64,000 bases of DNA from Megamerina dolium. Taxonomy: Eukaryota > Arthropoda > Insecta > Diptera > Megamerinidae. This document shows positions 12,985 through 25,800 of the stretch, one piece after another. The position numbers were made by a program, and so were the translations under genes. Below the pieces are notes generated by a model. That model did no database searches and was not told where the DNA came from. It saw only the letters and a program-made list of their open reading frames with translations. Within the stretch, counting starts at the first letter, position 1. Each line of letters opens with the position of its first letter. The stretch lies in the NCBI GenBank assembly GCA_963854835.1, contig OY978525.1:4979501-5043500 (forward strand). The letters are read 5' to 3'.

Positions 12985-13080
12985 ATGCTTCTAGAGAAGC
13001 TCAGTGATATCACAATGTTCCTTTTTGGCCTAAGTATGTCCTCTCAGAGAGAGGCCAGCCACATAACCTAACCTACCTAA
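12985..13080 (+). mobile_element. fragment of the alternative SINE 3' tail
   Basis: AGAAGCTCAGTGATATCACA through TATGTCCTCTCAGAGAGAGG and CCAGCCACATAACCTA matches, in order and spacing, the last ~90 bases of the SINE copy at 58483-58846. It then runs into CCTAACCTACCTAACC. Only the tail is present here. Confidence 0.6.
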
Positions 13081-14440
13081 CCTGTTCTTTGATAATTCGC
13101 AGCTTAATTGCGACAGTGTGAGCACAACTATTGAATACTAAAAACATATCAGTCCATTTATTCAAATCTTTTATAATTATTTATATAAAATTGTATAGTA
13201 TATTTTTAGGCTGTAAAGAAAAATAATTTAAAAATATACTCCTACTCAAGCTCATATAAAATTATGAATGTTTATTTGTTTTCAACATTTGACTTACCTC
13301 AAAAATACATTTATGTAATACACGACCACAATGGATTTTCGTGGTTTTTCAACAGTGTGTGTGTGTGTGTGTGTGCATATGATGGGATGATAGCTAGGTG
13401 AATGAATGCATCCATAGTAGTAGTAGTTGATGATGGTTGTGGCAGTAAAATGAAACAAAAACAAATTGTTTGAATACAAATTGTGAAAAATAAAATTGAA
13501 AGAAAAACGTGTGCACCGGAAATGCGAAGCAATTACCAGTTACCAAACTCACAAACACGCATTCTCTTGTACACTTTTACATGGACTACAACGTATTGTT
13601 ATAAGTGATGACATAAAAGTATGACTTTCTTTCTTATTTTTTTTTTTTTTTTTGTTGCCATTATTAATATTTTTGATTTCATTTTACCACACTCATTTTG
13701 GCATTTTTCTCATATACGATAGCAATACAACAATGACAACAATATTGGTTGTTTCATTGGTTATTTGGTTTTGGTTGGCAAAACAAAAAAAAAAAAAAAA
13801 CAGCCAACAGATGGAAATTGTTTTATGTGGTTATGCCAAAATGTATGCAATTTAATATGTAAGTTTGCTTTCATATGCACTTCAAGAATAACCACGAACA
13901 AATATATGTAAGAATACTTTAATCCATTCGATTCGTATAAGATATATTTAGCAATATTTGTCTTGGAGTGATTATTATTTCGTAATCGTATTTCTGATTC
14001 CAAAAAATGTTATAAAATTTTGATTACAAGAACTTATGGAAACCATTTTTTCGATATTCTTTTGCATACTTTTTGGCTTGCATTTTATTGTGAGATGCTA
14101 CAGAATTAATTACTTAAGCTTAGCTAAATAAATTAATATTTTTATAACTAAATTATTGAATTGTCAATTAAATTATCTTTCGAAGATGCTATTAAAGATG
14201 GAAATCAGTTGAAAAATATGAATGCGAAGTGCTGCCAAATTCAAATACACCATTTTTCGAATACTGGTATCTTAGCTGTAAAGTTCTTTGCATACTTGTT
14301 GGTTCATAATTTAGTGTGAGCTATACAATATCAACAGTTTTGATATTATCCAATCAAATAGCATATAGCTTTGACTGAGCTTCTCAAAGGAGTGGTGAAA
14401 TATTCCGAAAATTACATATTTTATTGTTCTGAATTATGTC
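13081..14440. other. unique AT-rich stretch, no gene seen
   Basis: T- and A-homopolymer runs (about 13638-13653 and 13785-13800) generate frames of 60-80 residues with poly-Lys or poly-Phe; none looks like a gene. Confidence 0.55.
13355..13375. repeat. (GT)n microsatellite
   Basis: Uninterrupted GT run. Confidence 0.95.
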
Positions 14441-15600
14441 CTGAATGGAATTAGACTTGTCTATTTACCTAATCGCATGATAATTGCCGTCATTATAGAG
14501 ATATCCGGCTGAAACTTAGTACAAGAGATTATATTCATATTTGATTGAATAAATTCGTAAACGGGCGCAATCCGATGAAAATCAAGCCCACCTCCTATAC
14601 AAAAGTATGTTGTTGAAGGAGCGTTTTCGCACTTTACGCACAAAATTATCAAAGTGTGAAACTAAAATTTGGTATATAAAATTAGTCTTGCCACAGAATT
14701 GATATTTTAAAAAATGGGCATAATCGCATGCAAATCACGCTTACCTCTTACACAAAAGTATGTTGCGGAGTGTGTGTTTTCATACTTTACGAGCAAAAAT
14801 ATGAATCTATTGGAGTGAAACTTGGTGTATAAAGTTGATGGTACAATAAAATAAATATACTCCAAAATAGGCGTAATCGAATAATAACAACACCTACTTG
14901 CCATACAAAAATAGGTTGTTGAGTGTAATTTTTCTGACTTTACACGCGCAAATATAAAGCAATCCAGTTGAAAGTTTGTGTATATTATTATATTTAATAA
15001 ATAATAAACATGTTTGAAAATGAATGGAATCCAATGAAAACTACGCATACCTCCCATACAAAAGTAGGTTGTTGAAAGCATGTTTTCTCACATTTTATGC
15101 GCGAAGATAAAAAACTTTGGTATTGAAACTTCAGATATTGAATACATTTGCTTACTAAATTGTCATGTTATAAAATCGAATTAATTGGATCAGAATCAAG
15201 ACTACCTCCCATACAAAGTTATAGTTTCGTATGTATGATTTTACACTTTTCACACGAAATTATTAATGGATTAAGCTGAAACTTGATATTAACGATTTTT
15301 TTTTTGCTAAGAAATGAACTAGTTTGAAAATGGGTTGAATCGGACAAAAATAACATCTCCTTGCCATACGAAAGTATGTTCTCGACTATATTTTGCGCAC
15401 TAATATATAAAGCTATAGGACTGAAGCTCGGCGAATATTAATTTTTTTCAGCAATGTATGAATTTTTTTTGAAAATTGACATAATTTGATGAAAATTACG
15501 CCTACCTCCAGACCAAAAGTATGATCAGATATACTTTATATCTGATTATTTGTCTTATTGTGAGACATCTAAGCTTCGGTACAACTGAAATTAAATTAAT
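14440..15600 (-). repeat. ~150-bp monomer array, locus 3, with element head
   Basis: The ACCTCCCATACAAAAGTATG core recurs near 14587, 14739, 14892, 15045, 15202, 15355 and 15500 (about 153 bp apart). The left flank has GTCTATTTACCTAATCGCATGATAA-like sequence at about 14458-14485, corresponding to the CGCACGATAAC head. The right flank has GACATCTAAGCTTCGG at about 15566, also found (ATGTCTAAGCTTCAA) right of the array at 46230. The 124-residue minus-strand frame at 14707-15081 is simply three monomers read in phase: each contributes TTYFCMGG-like words. Confidence 0.87.
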
Positions 15601-18600
15601 TTCATATTTTTTTTTACGTTGATCTTGAATTTCTGTTGTCTATATTCAATAAAAAAATTACTTTATTTTTTGCTTTCGGTATAAAATGGGTTAAGTAAAT
15701 TTGACAAAAATTGTCCCACTACATCCTCTCATTTTTCATAGAAAATTTAATTAAAATCACATTGAAATTATTTTAATTTTACTGCATTATTCTTATTTCC
15801 GATTCTTATGATATTTGCTCGAATGCTAGTATCATTTCAACTTCTTTACCATAATTTTCTTTAAACATCTGCTGATGAAGAAAAAAAAAAAATATGAAAT
15901 ACACAGAAGACCTTCTGCTTATTTACAAAATGTATCAATCAATTTGCATTTTTGTTTTGCATTATTTGTTGTGCAACATCAGCTAATTTGCATCGCAACC
16001 CAAGCTTAGCTTATTCAGTTAACCAAGCAACTACATATTATACAAACATCGTACGTCAAAATGTGGGAAGGATTATTTCATTACATTTGTATGCAACGAC
16101 AATCTTGATGATTTCGAATGATGATGACGTTGATTTTGCCACTGCCAACATTTGCACCTCCATTACCATCCGTAGTAAGTAGGGCCAACATGTCACATAG
16201 TGAGGCAGCTAAAGCTGCTTATACTACTATGCCACTGATGTTGCTGGTATCATTTGGCTGCTTTGGTAAAAGAAAACAAACAAATATATATCGCTCACTA
16301 ACCAGCTCATTTGAATTTTTAGTTTTCATCATTTCATTTAATTTAATTCACCTTTGCTGCTCACCCAATACTCATTGATCCTTTTTCATTTCATTATACA
16401 CATATTTGCAGGCGAAGAATATGTTTTTAGTGGCTTTTGTGGATTTTTTTTTAACTTCATTGTTGTTTACTTACTTGTTGCTACAACTCTGTTTTATCGT
16501 TGTTGTTGTTGATATTGTTTCCGTACAAATTCCACATCGATAACGAGCATTCGACGAATTCGAATCGCAAAGACAGATGTCGTCTTTTGCTCTGCTCGAA
16601 TGCAATAACATTTAGTCATCTATTGAAGTCCAATGCCCGAATGTAATGAGACAACAGCTTATGTTGCTATTGTTATATTGTTGTTGCTGCTGGTGCTGCT
16701 GCTGCTGCTGCTGTTGGTAATTATGCGCTTTAAAACATTTGCTACAATATTTAGGTATATGAAGTCTATATTGTATAATAAATGGTCACATGTTCATATG
16801 TATACAGACATATGTCCCCGACTGTCAAGTGGGCATATGCAAATGTGTCTGGTCACGTGATGGAAAGGAAATGGAATTTTGATAAGCTCTTTAAACACAT
16901 GCATAAATACCTTCACATATAAACATTGTCAACTCAATGAAATAGATAAGAAGACAATAAAGAGTGTGGTGTCTTTATGTGGCAAGCTTACGAAAATTCA
17001 CTTATGAATTAATTGTAAATAAGTTGGGCGTATAAATGGGTAATGGTAATTAGGATTTTATTAATTAATATTTATTAAAGGTTTTGATCTGCTTTGCATC
17101 CCATAACGGCATTAAAAATTATATCAGCCATTAGACTAAATGATGGAGAGAGAAAAGTTGCCAGAGGTGGTTTCACTCCATAAGTCCATAAGTCTTCTTT
17201 TCCCAACTTATTAGCACAAAAGATTTTTTAGTTCACAATGCTTGACTTTTGTCTCAATCCAGAATTACTTCACAAATTATTGGCAGATCAAACTTATTCA
17301 AAATAACTAGCTTCCATTGATTCCCAATTTGTTCACATACCTTAGGAGTTTTCAACGTGGACAGCGCTTTTCCATAAACAATCAAGTTACATCAGTCATA
17401 TTGAGATATTTTAAATATCTTCTGCTAGCTGAATATTGATAAACGATTCTTAACGAAGCTGATTTTGCTTTGACAAAGTGCTTCCATGAGTGATTAACTA
17501 CTTTGAACAGTTGCTATGAGGCTTTATAGAAGTTTTGCTTTGTATTGCTTCCATTGACACATACTATCGAAGTCTTATAGAAACATTCTCGAAGATGGGA
17601 AAAACAACTTCATTAATTACACTGTGAGCCAAGATTTTTTTTATCCTAATCAGCATAGACTTATTGGAAAAAGGGAGTGCCCTAGAGTACTGTATTGAAG
17701 ACCGTTTTGCTTCTCAGGGTAGATTTTTTTGGACGAAAGAGAGAGGTTTGGAGCTGTTTATCTCGCAAACAGAATGCTTAGGGTAGTTTTGTTGTTCAAG
17801 GATCCCCAATATTTTCTCCAGGGGAACATTTTTGTAGTACATTGTTTGGCATTTTTCTTATCCGACATTAATTAGCGTTAACGAAGTAAAAGCTTCTCGA
17901 ACGAAGTTACACTTTATGAACAATATTTTTTAACGCGACATTTACACTGAACTAAGTTTTGTGGCAGGTATTTTCAATATTTTATGAAATATTTAACATT
18001 TTTATGTAAAAAACAAACGCCTATTTTGAAATAAAAAGTCATCAATTTGGTTCATAAAGATTGAACCTTATAATACGAAAAATTAAGTTTTTGCAGATAT
18101 TGAGTGAAGTGCTTCGATAGAGCGCATGTTCACTAACTGCTAAATTGTCGCTACAAAGCTTGAAAGTCATCTTCATCTGAAAGCCGACGATTTAATATGA
18201 GGTTATTCTAGCTATAAGACCTTTCGATAGAGGCTACTAGAAATTATTTTTAGCCAGAAGAAGATTACTGCTGCAGAATAATTTTCTAAAGCGCTAGAGG
18301 AATATTATCGAAATGGAACCTTTATGAAATGGAATCTTTATGAAATGAAATTAATATTCTGAATTGGTTTCATGGTACCTTATAGAAGCTCTATCGAAAC
18401 TATTGCTTTTAATTTTCATGACGAAACATTGTAGAAGTTATATAGAAATAATTACTTTGAAAATAGAGACTTTTAATCACACTAAAACTCGTCGGTGTGT
18501 ACATTTAATGAAGTCTATTACAGAACATAAGACAAAATCTTCAAAAAATTTTCTTCATTACATTATTGATGACAGGTAATCTAATCGGTGGTAATCTTTC

Positions 18601-19200
18601 TGAATAAATTCAAAAATATTCAACAAATTCAAAGCAATATAAATTTTATAGTATAGATTTTGATCATCTTAACTTAATTAATGGCATGATTTGATGAGAA
18701 AACAACAATAACTAGAGGGGAGATAAACAAGTATAGACACTCGAGGCGTTAAAACCCTTTCTATTCATATTTTGCTCCTCTCATCTTCCAGTCAACCATG
18801 TATTCATTCATTTACCTAAATAAGTCTACGCATATTATTATTTAAATTAAATATTACATTTGTCCCGTAGCGAAACACAGCTGTGTACAATGCCAACAAC
18901 AACAACAACATGCATACAATAAGAAATTAGCATATATCCTTAAATTGGCACAGAACCAAAAGAAAAAAAGAAAAAAAAAACACAAAATATACAATAAATA
19001 CTGCATAAAGAAGTCAACGACCATTATATATATATATATATGAAGGATGATGACAGCTAGCATGACAAAAACAGCAAATATTCTACACATTTGTAAACGA
19101 AATTAACCCTTAAACAGCGAAGGCGACATAATTAAAATGCATAATTATACGAAATTTGCTGTGAAAATGCTTTCAACAAAATCTAATATTTGAAAATGCA
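15601..19200. other. long unique stretch, no gene seen
   Basis: No frame above 86 codons and no domain recognised. It includes a (CTG)n run at 16683-16713 that creates a poly-Leu frame, and between 17500 and 18470 scattered words of the form TTATAGAAGNTTT / TATCGAAA that may be the ghost of an old repeat. Confidence 0.5.
16683..16713. repeat. (CTG)n microsatellite
   Basis: CTG/TTG run with one interruption; explains the Leu-rich 75-residue frame over it. Confidence 0.9.
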
Positions 19201-19210
19201 AATCAATCGT

Positions 19211-19279
19211 CGTTATTGCTGTTGTTCTTCTTGTTGTAGTTGTTGTTGTAGTTCTTGTTGTAGTTCTTGTTGTTGTTGC
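19211..19279. repeat. TTG/TTC trinucleotide-rich tract
   Basis: Interrupted GTT, GTA and TTC triplets; it gives Thr/Asn-rich spurious frames on the minus strand. Confidence 0.85.
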
Positions 19280-19683
19280 ATTTGGTCCAAGTCCATTTGT
19301 CTGGTATCCTTTCATCATTGACACATTTGACACAATGAGATGTTCCCTTCTCGTTTATATGATTGTATTGCATATATGTCGAAAAGTTTAGCATACATTT
19401 TGGCGTAAAACAAAATTTCTAATTAGCATAACATTTTGGCAATTTCAATCTGTCTCCTTCCTATCTACTACCTACATACATTTACAATTTGATAACGATT
19501 GCGGTAAGATATTTCTACATTATAATGATGATTGCTTTGGATGGCCATTCAATGGCTGAATGCTGTGTGTAAACCTTCTTAAGAATATGCTCAATAATTT
19601 TGCGTTAACCAAAGAAAAGGATGAAGACAATTAATGATGAGCTTATTTAAATTGGACAATATTTGACTTTTATCTATGCATCA

Positions 19684-19705
19684 GTGTGTGTGTGTGTGTG
19701 TGTGT
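19684..19705. repeat. (GT)n microsatellite
   Basis: Uninterrupted GT run. Confidence 0.95.
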
Positions 19706-20329
19706 TTGTGTAAATTACATTGATGTTGCAGAAAGGTTGTACCGAAACCAAATAAAATTCGTTAAATTTGAATTGCAAATGCTCTGCTCGTGAATACGTT
19801 TGATGTTGACAATGTAATGCTAAGAAAAATATATACGAATATTTTAATTATCTTTGAAAATATTGCACATATTTCATAATGAAATTTTTTGAATTAACGA
19901 TAAGAATATCTTGAGTATATTGACAATATAGAAATATACAAAGATGTTGGCCGTATCAATATTTAACAAGAAGAAAATTCTAATTAAAAACATTTTAATC
20001 ATTAATTGGTAAAAGGGTGTTTTTATTATTATTATTATTTTTTTTTTTTTTTGGTTTGGTTAATTTTCTTTTGCCCGTATTTATTAAATATAATTGTTAT
20101 GGAATTTTGACGTCAAATTATTATTTTTTTTTTGCTTCTCTCCCTCTTCTATACCATTGGGTTTTTACAAATTGATTCTTTGCGAATGTTTATTAAAGTT
20201 TATTAATATAAATATTAATAGTTTAAAAACATTATAAATATACAGCATTTCTTGGTGCAGTTTCTTATAAAGGCGCTGTATTTTTGTCGATTTTTTCCTA
20301 AAGTAAATTAAAAAAAAAAAATTTATAAA

Positions 20330-21010
20330 TTAAAAATATGTTTTTGATTTTTATGAAATTTTGAATTTTCATAGTATTTTCATTTGGAAGATTTGAATCT
20401 TAATAAATGTTGTTTGCTTCTTTGTTAATTTCTCTGCATAATTGCATACCTTTAGGATGGAAAAAAATATATGAAATGTAGATTTTTCTTCATATTAATT
20501 AAATTTTGTTTATTCTTACGAAATTTTGTATTTTTATAGTATTTTCATTCTAAAGTATTGAAATAAAAATGATATTAAATAATGATTTTTTGTTTTTTTG
20601 ATAATTGTTCTACATAATTGCATATTTTTAGGATGGAAAAAAATATAAAATATAGATAGACGTTAATTAAATTTTGTTTATTTTTATGAAATTTGTAATT
20701 TCATAGTATTTTCATTCTAAAGTATTGAAATAAAAATGATATTAAATAATGATTTTTTGCTTTTTTGATAATTTTTCTGCATAATTGCATACTTTGAGGG
20801 TGAATAAAAAAATTAAATCTAGATTTATCTTCATGTTAATTAAATTTTATTTATTTTTACGAAATTCTGTATTTTAATAGTATTTTCATTCTGAAGTTTT
20901 GAAATAAAAATGATATTAATAAATATTGTTTGCACATTTGTTAATTTTTTTTTGCATAATTGCATACTTTTAGGCTGAAAATAAATTTATGAAATGTAGA
21001 TTTTCATGTT
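20330..21010. repeat. tandem array, ~172-bp unit, about 4 copies
   Basis: The word CATAATTGCATA with variants of CTTTTAGGATGGAAAAAA occurs at 20437, 20613, 20780 and 20955 (spacing 176, 167, 175). Each unit also carries TAATTAAATTTTGTTTATT, TTTTCATTCTAAAGTATTGA and AATAAAAATGATATTAA. Very AT-rich, non-coding. Confidence 0.9.
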
Positions 21011-21640
21011 AATTAAACTAAACAAAAGCCCTATACTTTTTCTATATTAAATTCAAATCAATTATATCATTATTACATAACAAAAGCAATTTAAACAAAA
21101 CACACAAAAATATCAATAATGCATAAAAATATTATATATTCACAACCCCATTAAGTATGCTTTGTTTTGTATTCTTCATTATCCTTATAAGTACACGTGA
21201 TATGTAATTTTCTTCAACAATTCATATTACATTCTAAGCACGTACATATTTTGTATGTGTACGTAAATTAGAACACACATGATTATGCATTTAAGTAACT
21301 CATTACATAGCTCATATACATATATTGTATTGCATACTTTTAGGTACAAGAACAAAAACCTTGAAATTATGCATACTAAATTATATATAGAAAATGAATA
21401 GAAATTATATGATTCATATGATGATGAATATGATTATATAAATAGGACATGTATTCAATTTTAAAAGTCTTGCAATTAGTATTGTTATGAGATTTATTGG
21501 ACGTTAAAGGCTTTAATGTTATTTAAAATATTATATATGAATGGTAGGTATATATATGTGACGCTGTAAAATCTATATAGTACATCAAACATGATACAAA
21601 TAATCGTATATGCTGAACTTCAGTTCTTTAGCACCATGTG
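21011..21640. other. AT-rich flank, no gene seen
   Basis: No coding frame. Contains an isolated ATTGCATACTTTTAGG at 21329-21344, identical to part of the last unit of the preceding array. Confidence 0.6.
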
Positions 21641-22860
21641 TGCGTTCGCAAAGTACAGTCGAGAACACACTTTTATATGAGAGGTAGGCGTATATTTCAC
21701 CAGAATTCGACCATTTTGAAAATATTTCATTTATAAATAAATATATTCACATGTACCGAGTTTCAACTTGATAACTTCATATTTTCATGTGGAAATTATA
21801 AAAAAATACATTCAAAAGCATAATTTTGTATGGGAGCTAAGCGAGATTTTTGTCCAAATTATTCTATTTTCGATTAAGGTTTTTTATTTATAAATATATT
21901 TATATGAACGAAAATTCAGTGTCGTAGCTTCATAGTTTGGTGCGAAAAATGCGAAAAAACACATTCAACAACATACTTTTGTATGACAGCTAGGAGTAAT
22001 TTTCATTCGATTCAGTAAATTGTTGAATAAATCTATTAATAGATAAATTTAATAATGTGTATCGAATTTCAGCTTGATAACTCAATATTTTCGAGCAAAA
22101 AGTGTGAAACAGCACCCTCAATAACGCACTTTTGTATGGGAGGTAGGCGTAGATTTTGATCAAATTGAATCAATTTTTGAATATGCTTATTATTTAGCAA
22201 ATATATTGGTATACAGCAAGTTTTAGTTTGATAACTTTATATTTTCGATTAAAAAGTGTAAAAAAACTCATTTAACAACGCAATTTTATATGGGAGATGG
22301 GCGTGAATTTCATCCAATTCAGTAAATTTTCAAATATATTAATTGATAAATAAATATAATAAGATGTACCGAGTTTCAACTTGATAACTTTATATTTTCA
22401 TGCAAAAAAAAATGTGAATATTCACCTTCAACAACGCAATTTTGTATGGCAGCTAGGCGTAATTTGCATTCGATTTCGTTAATTTTCAATTATGTCTATT
22501 AATTAGTAAATATAAAAATATATGCCAAGTTTCAATATGATAACGTTATATTTTCGAGAGAAAACTTTAAAAACATCCTTTCAACAACGTATTTTTGTAG
22601 GGAAAGTAGGTGTGATTTTCATTCAATTACGTCCTTTCTCAAGGCGATCTATTAGTTAGCCAATATAATTATAATTGTAGTTTTTCAGGTTTATATATTT
22701 AAAATTTCGCTCAAAAAACATGAAAACTTACCTTTAAAAACATACTTTTATATGGGAGGTAGGTGTGGTTTTCATCCGATTTCATTTATTTACAAATTTG
22801 CTTATTTCTTTGTGAAAATAAGTTTTAACTCGAATATACCCTTGACGTTTTGATTAAAAA
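21640..22860 (+). repeat. ~150-bp monomer array, locus 4 (largest, 8 units)
   Basis: The core TTTTGTATGGGAGGTAGGCG recurs in variants near 21676, 21827, 21981, 22133, 22287, 22442, 22595 and 22750, spacing close to 153. Each unit includes AGTTTCAACTTGATAAC, TTTATATTTTCATGC, a (A)5-ACATTCAACAAC stretch and TTTCATCCGATT. No (GTCY)n head was found next to this copy. Confidence 0.9.
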
Positions 22861-23890
22861 ATTATCTACACTTTTTCCCTAAACTACCATAGAACATAAT
22901 TTTCTAATTACTGCGAAAGTAGTAGTTGATTATATTAAATTTAAAATAATTTGTTAACCACATTTATCACTTTCTCCCTTTTGGCTACTATAGGAAAAAT
23001 TATAAATTGGAAAGGAGAGCAAAAAAAAAAAAAAAAAGAAAAAAACATCCCATAATAGTTGCAATTAAATACTGCTAACAGCAAGTACACTAATTGCAAT
23101 TTGACCCATTGCCTCCATCTCCGTGGCATAAACGAAGTAGGTACCCTTAGGATCAGGTGTGCGTCTCTATGAAGACGACTAATTTTGTAAATTTTATGCA
23201 ACGCATAATGTACGTACACTGATTGTGAAGCAACCTCTTTATTTAGCTGCAGATAGGAGCATCCTTTAGAGCAACTAAGGTTTGTTGTCGTACAACCAAC
23301 ATCAACCACATCAAGCACATTTTCAAGTGTCGTCATGTATGTCCTGCATGGGTATTCCTTATGTTTGTGACTTTTTGTCCCATATTTCTTGCGATCCGCA
23401 CTTATACATCGTCTTCTTTCATGTGCACTTTCTGCGTTGTTGTGTCCTTTCAACGCTGCCAGCATTTGTTTGCCATACTTTAATTGCTGTTAATTTTCTG
23501 AAAATGAAATTCGTGCAAATTAGAACACACCATGGCATAATGATGCCATGAAAATGGTGAAGATAGTGGTGCTGCTGCTACTGTACTGCCACCTTATGCA
23601 TGCATCTTCTACCTGATAATGCTTGCATTATTTCAAACATCGCGTACGATACGATAGAAGATGTCAATTTTCAGTTCGCGGTCGTGTCCTTTGGCAATTC
23701 AACTAAGCTATGTAAATATATGTATATACACCTATGCATCTACATATGTATGTTGTATATACACCGTGTCTATGAATGTATCTACTATTTAGTTGACAAC
23801 GTAACTATGCACTTTGACTGCTAAAATAGGTTATAGGTTAATTTAGATGATGATGATGCTGCTAATGATGATGCTATACTGAAGAAGGTT
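22861..23890. other. unique, less AT-rich stretch; longest open frame of the window, no gene assigned
   Basis: Contains the longest open frame seen, 174 codons on the minus strand (22941-23465). Its N-terminal half is of mixed composition (CSKGCSYLQLNKEV) and its C-terminal half is hydrophobic with a Phe run that comes from an A-homopolymer near 23021-23045. No domain recognised; the overlapping plus strand is open for 89 codons too, so an open frame alone is weak evidence. It could be a chance frame or a piece of an exon. Confidence 0.35.
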
Positions 23891-23891
23891 A

Positions 23892-23929
23892 TACACAAAC
23901 ACACACACACACACACACACACATACACA
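23892..23929. repeat. (CA)n microsatellite
   Basis: CA run with minor interruptions. Confidence 0.95.
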
Positions 23930-24229
23930 GTGACATACAACACAAAAAAGGATAAAAGCAAAATTGTAAATTTACTTACCTAAAAGTATGCAATTAAGTT
24001 TAAAATACATAAATTGCAAATTTTTTTGAATCATTTCCCTGCATACCACAATATCTCTATAAATTACATTAGATTTATACTCTTAGACTGCATTTTGTGA
24101 AAATTGCATTTTATAATTTAATATTAATTGCAATAAACTAACATTACATCTATCCATTTAAATAAAGAAGTAATGCATTTGAATTGTGAGGAATTAATTC
24201 ATAAATTTAACAGTGCAATACTGAACAAA

Positions 24230-24720
24230 TTGAGGCGCAAACAGAAGACCGAGTTCGTCATTTGTCAGTTGTGTTCGATTTGGGAAAAATTTGTGGACCA
24301 AAATTGAATTCTTCGGATTTTGGGCAGCAGACTGAAGCTCCAGTTTATTCTGTGCAGAATATAAAATAGACTAATTGGACGGGTATGGATCCAAGTGCAC
24401 AGCAAAGGCAACAATTTTGGCAGAAGACTGTAATTTCATTCCACTTGTTGCAAAATAAAAACTGGTGCTTTCCGATGGGTAAAGATCCAAATGGGTAGGA
24501 GTCTTCCAAGTGAAAAGTAAAGTCAAATTTTCAGGTGACCAACTGAAGCTCGAATAGAAAAATAATGGAATGGTGAAATGTAATTATTAGCAATAAAAAT
24601 ATATTTAATATTTTTGTAGGCAGATTGAAGCTCCAGTTCATCGTCTACAGATCATAAATTCACACATTTAAACTGGAAGATTTTTACACAAAATTAATGA
24701 AGCATAATTGAGAAACTTCA
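24230..24720. repeat. degenerate repeat with AGACTGAAGCTCCAG word
   Basis: GCAGACTGAAGCTCCAGTTT at about 24326 and GCAGATTGAAGCTCCAGTTC at about 24621, each followed by a similar CTGTGCAGAATATAAA / CTACAGATCATAAA stretch, with weaker versions near 24420 and 24538. Old tandem duplication, non-coding. Confidence 0.5.
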
Positions 24721-24850
24721 GAAAATTCGATGCTTTCAATCATTTCTATTAATAATATTATTGCTATTACTTAAATTTATTCCTGAAATTTTTGATCTCT
24801 GCTACAAAAGCACATATTTGAAAATATGTCTTTATATTTTTTTCCCATGG

Positions 24851-25055
24851 GTGCCGTAGTTCAGTGGTTGGCGCATTGTAACAATTTACCATGGAAAAGC
24901 TTCTAAAAAAAACTCTGTGACCAAAGACACAAAAAGTGATGTTACAAGGTTTTTGCCGTTGGGAAACGGCTAAAATAAGTAGGCCCCTTTTAATACTGTC
25001 CTAATACAGCCAACGAGCACTTCTGGGCTTATAAGTGCCACATATTTATTTTTTA
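24851..25055 (+). mobile_element. tRNA-derived SINE, copy B (internally deleted)
   Basis: Starts GTGCCGTAGTTCAGTGGTTG (A-box like) then jumps to CATGGAAAAGCTTCTAAAAA, so the B box is deleted. The body AAAAAGTGATGTTACAAGG, CGGCTAAAATAAGTAGG and tail GGGCTTATAAGTGCCACATA match other copies. Ends in an AT-rich T-run. Confidence 0.85.
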
Positions 25056-25074
25056 CTTTGTACTTTTTGTATAG

Positions 25075-25800
25075 CTAAACTTAGAATATAAATTTAGTTT
25101 AAAAATGGAACAGATATGCTGGAAAACGAACTAAATCGATTTAAAATTACACCTTTCTCCCATACAAAAGTATGTTTTTGAGTATGTTTTCATACTTTAT
25201 GTGCATAAATATTAAGCTACAGAGTTAAAACGTAGTAAAAAATGTTAGTTTCTTTAGGGAACGTATATACTCAAAAATAAGTTAAATCGGATAAAAACTA
25301 TGGCTACCTTCTATACAAAAGTGTGCCTCTTTTTCGTATTTTTCACACTTTTTGCACGAAAATATAAAGCTAAGAAGTTGCAACTTGTTATATAAGATTG
25401 TATTGACTATTGTAGGAATAGTTTGGAAAATGAGCGTAATTGAATGAAAATAAAACATACCTCCCATACAAAAGTATGATTTCAAATGTATGTTTTTATA
25501 CTTTGTGCACAAACAAATATAGTTATCAAGCTGAAACTTCTTACATATGAATATATTTGACCATGAATATGCCAGTTTAAGAATGGATGTAATCGGATGA
25601 AAATTACGCCTACCTTCCATACAAAAGTATGCTTCCGAATGTATATTATTACAATTTTCCTATGAAAATATAGAGATAACTTAATGAAACTTTATTTGCA
25701 TAATTAGAATTGCTAACAAATGTATAAGTTTGCGAATGAAAGCAATTGAATAAAAATCACGCCTACTTGCCATACAAAAGTATGTATTCAAATGCTGTTT
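25075..25800 (-). repeat. ~150-bp monomer array, locus 5
   Basis: The CTCCCATACAAAAGTATG core occurs near 25154, 25305, 25459, 25612 and 25762 (spacing 150-154). Directly follows the SINE copy at 24851. The 112-residue minus-strand frame here is repeat-derived. Confidence 0.88.

Noticed and set aside
14707..15081. 124-residue minus-strand frame with repeated TTYFCMGG words, looking like a repeat protein
   Set aside because: The protein repeat is just the ~150-bp DNA monomer read in phase; other arrays of the same monomer are not open in this frame.
16633..16860. Leu-rich 75-residue frame resembling a membrane segment
   Set aside because: The Leu run comes from the (CTG)n microsatellite.
19998..20060. 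AGGGTGTTTTTATT as another copy of the TIR arm seen at 6728
   Set aside because: Only about 12 bases match and no CCAAAATCTGATA block follows.
21640..22860. CRISPR-like array (regular spacing, conserved words)
   Set aside because: Unit length (~150 bp), divergence of the whole unit and eukaryotic context all speak against CRISPR.
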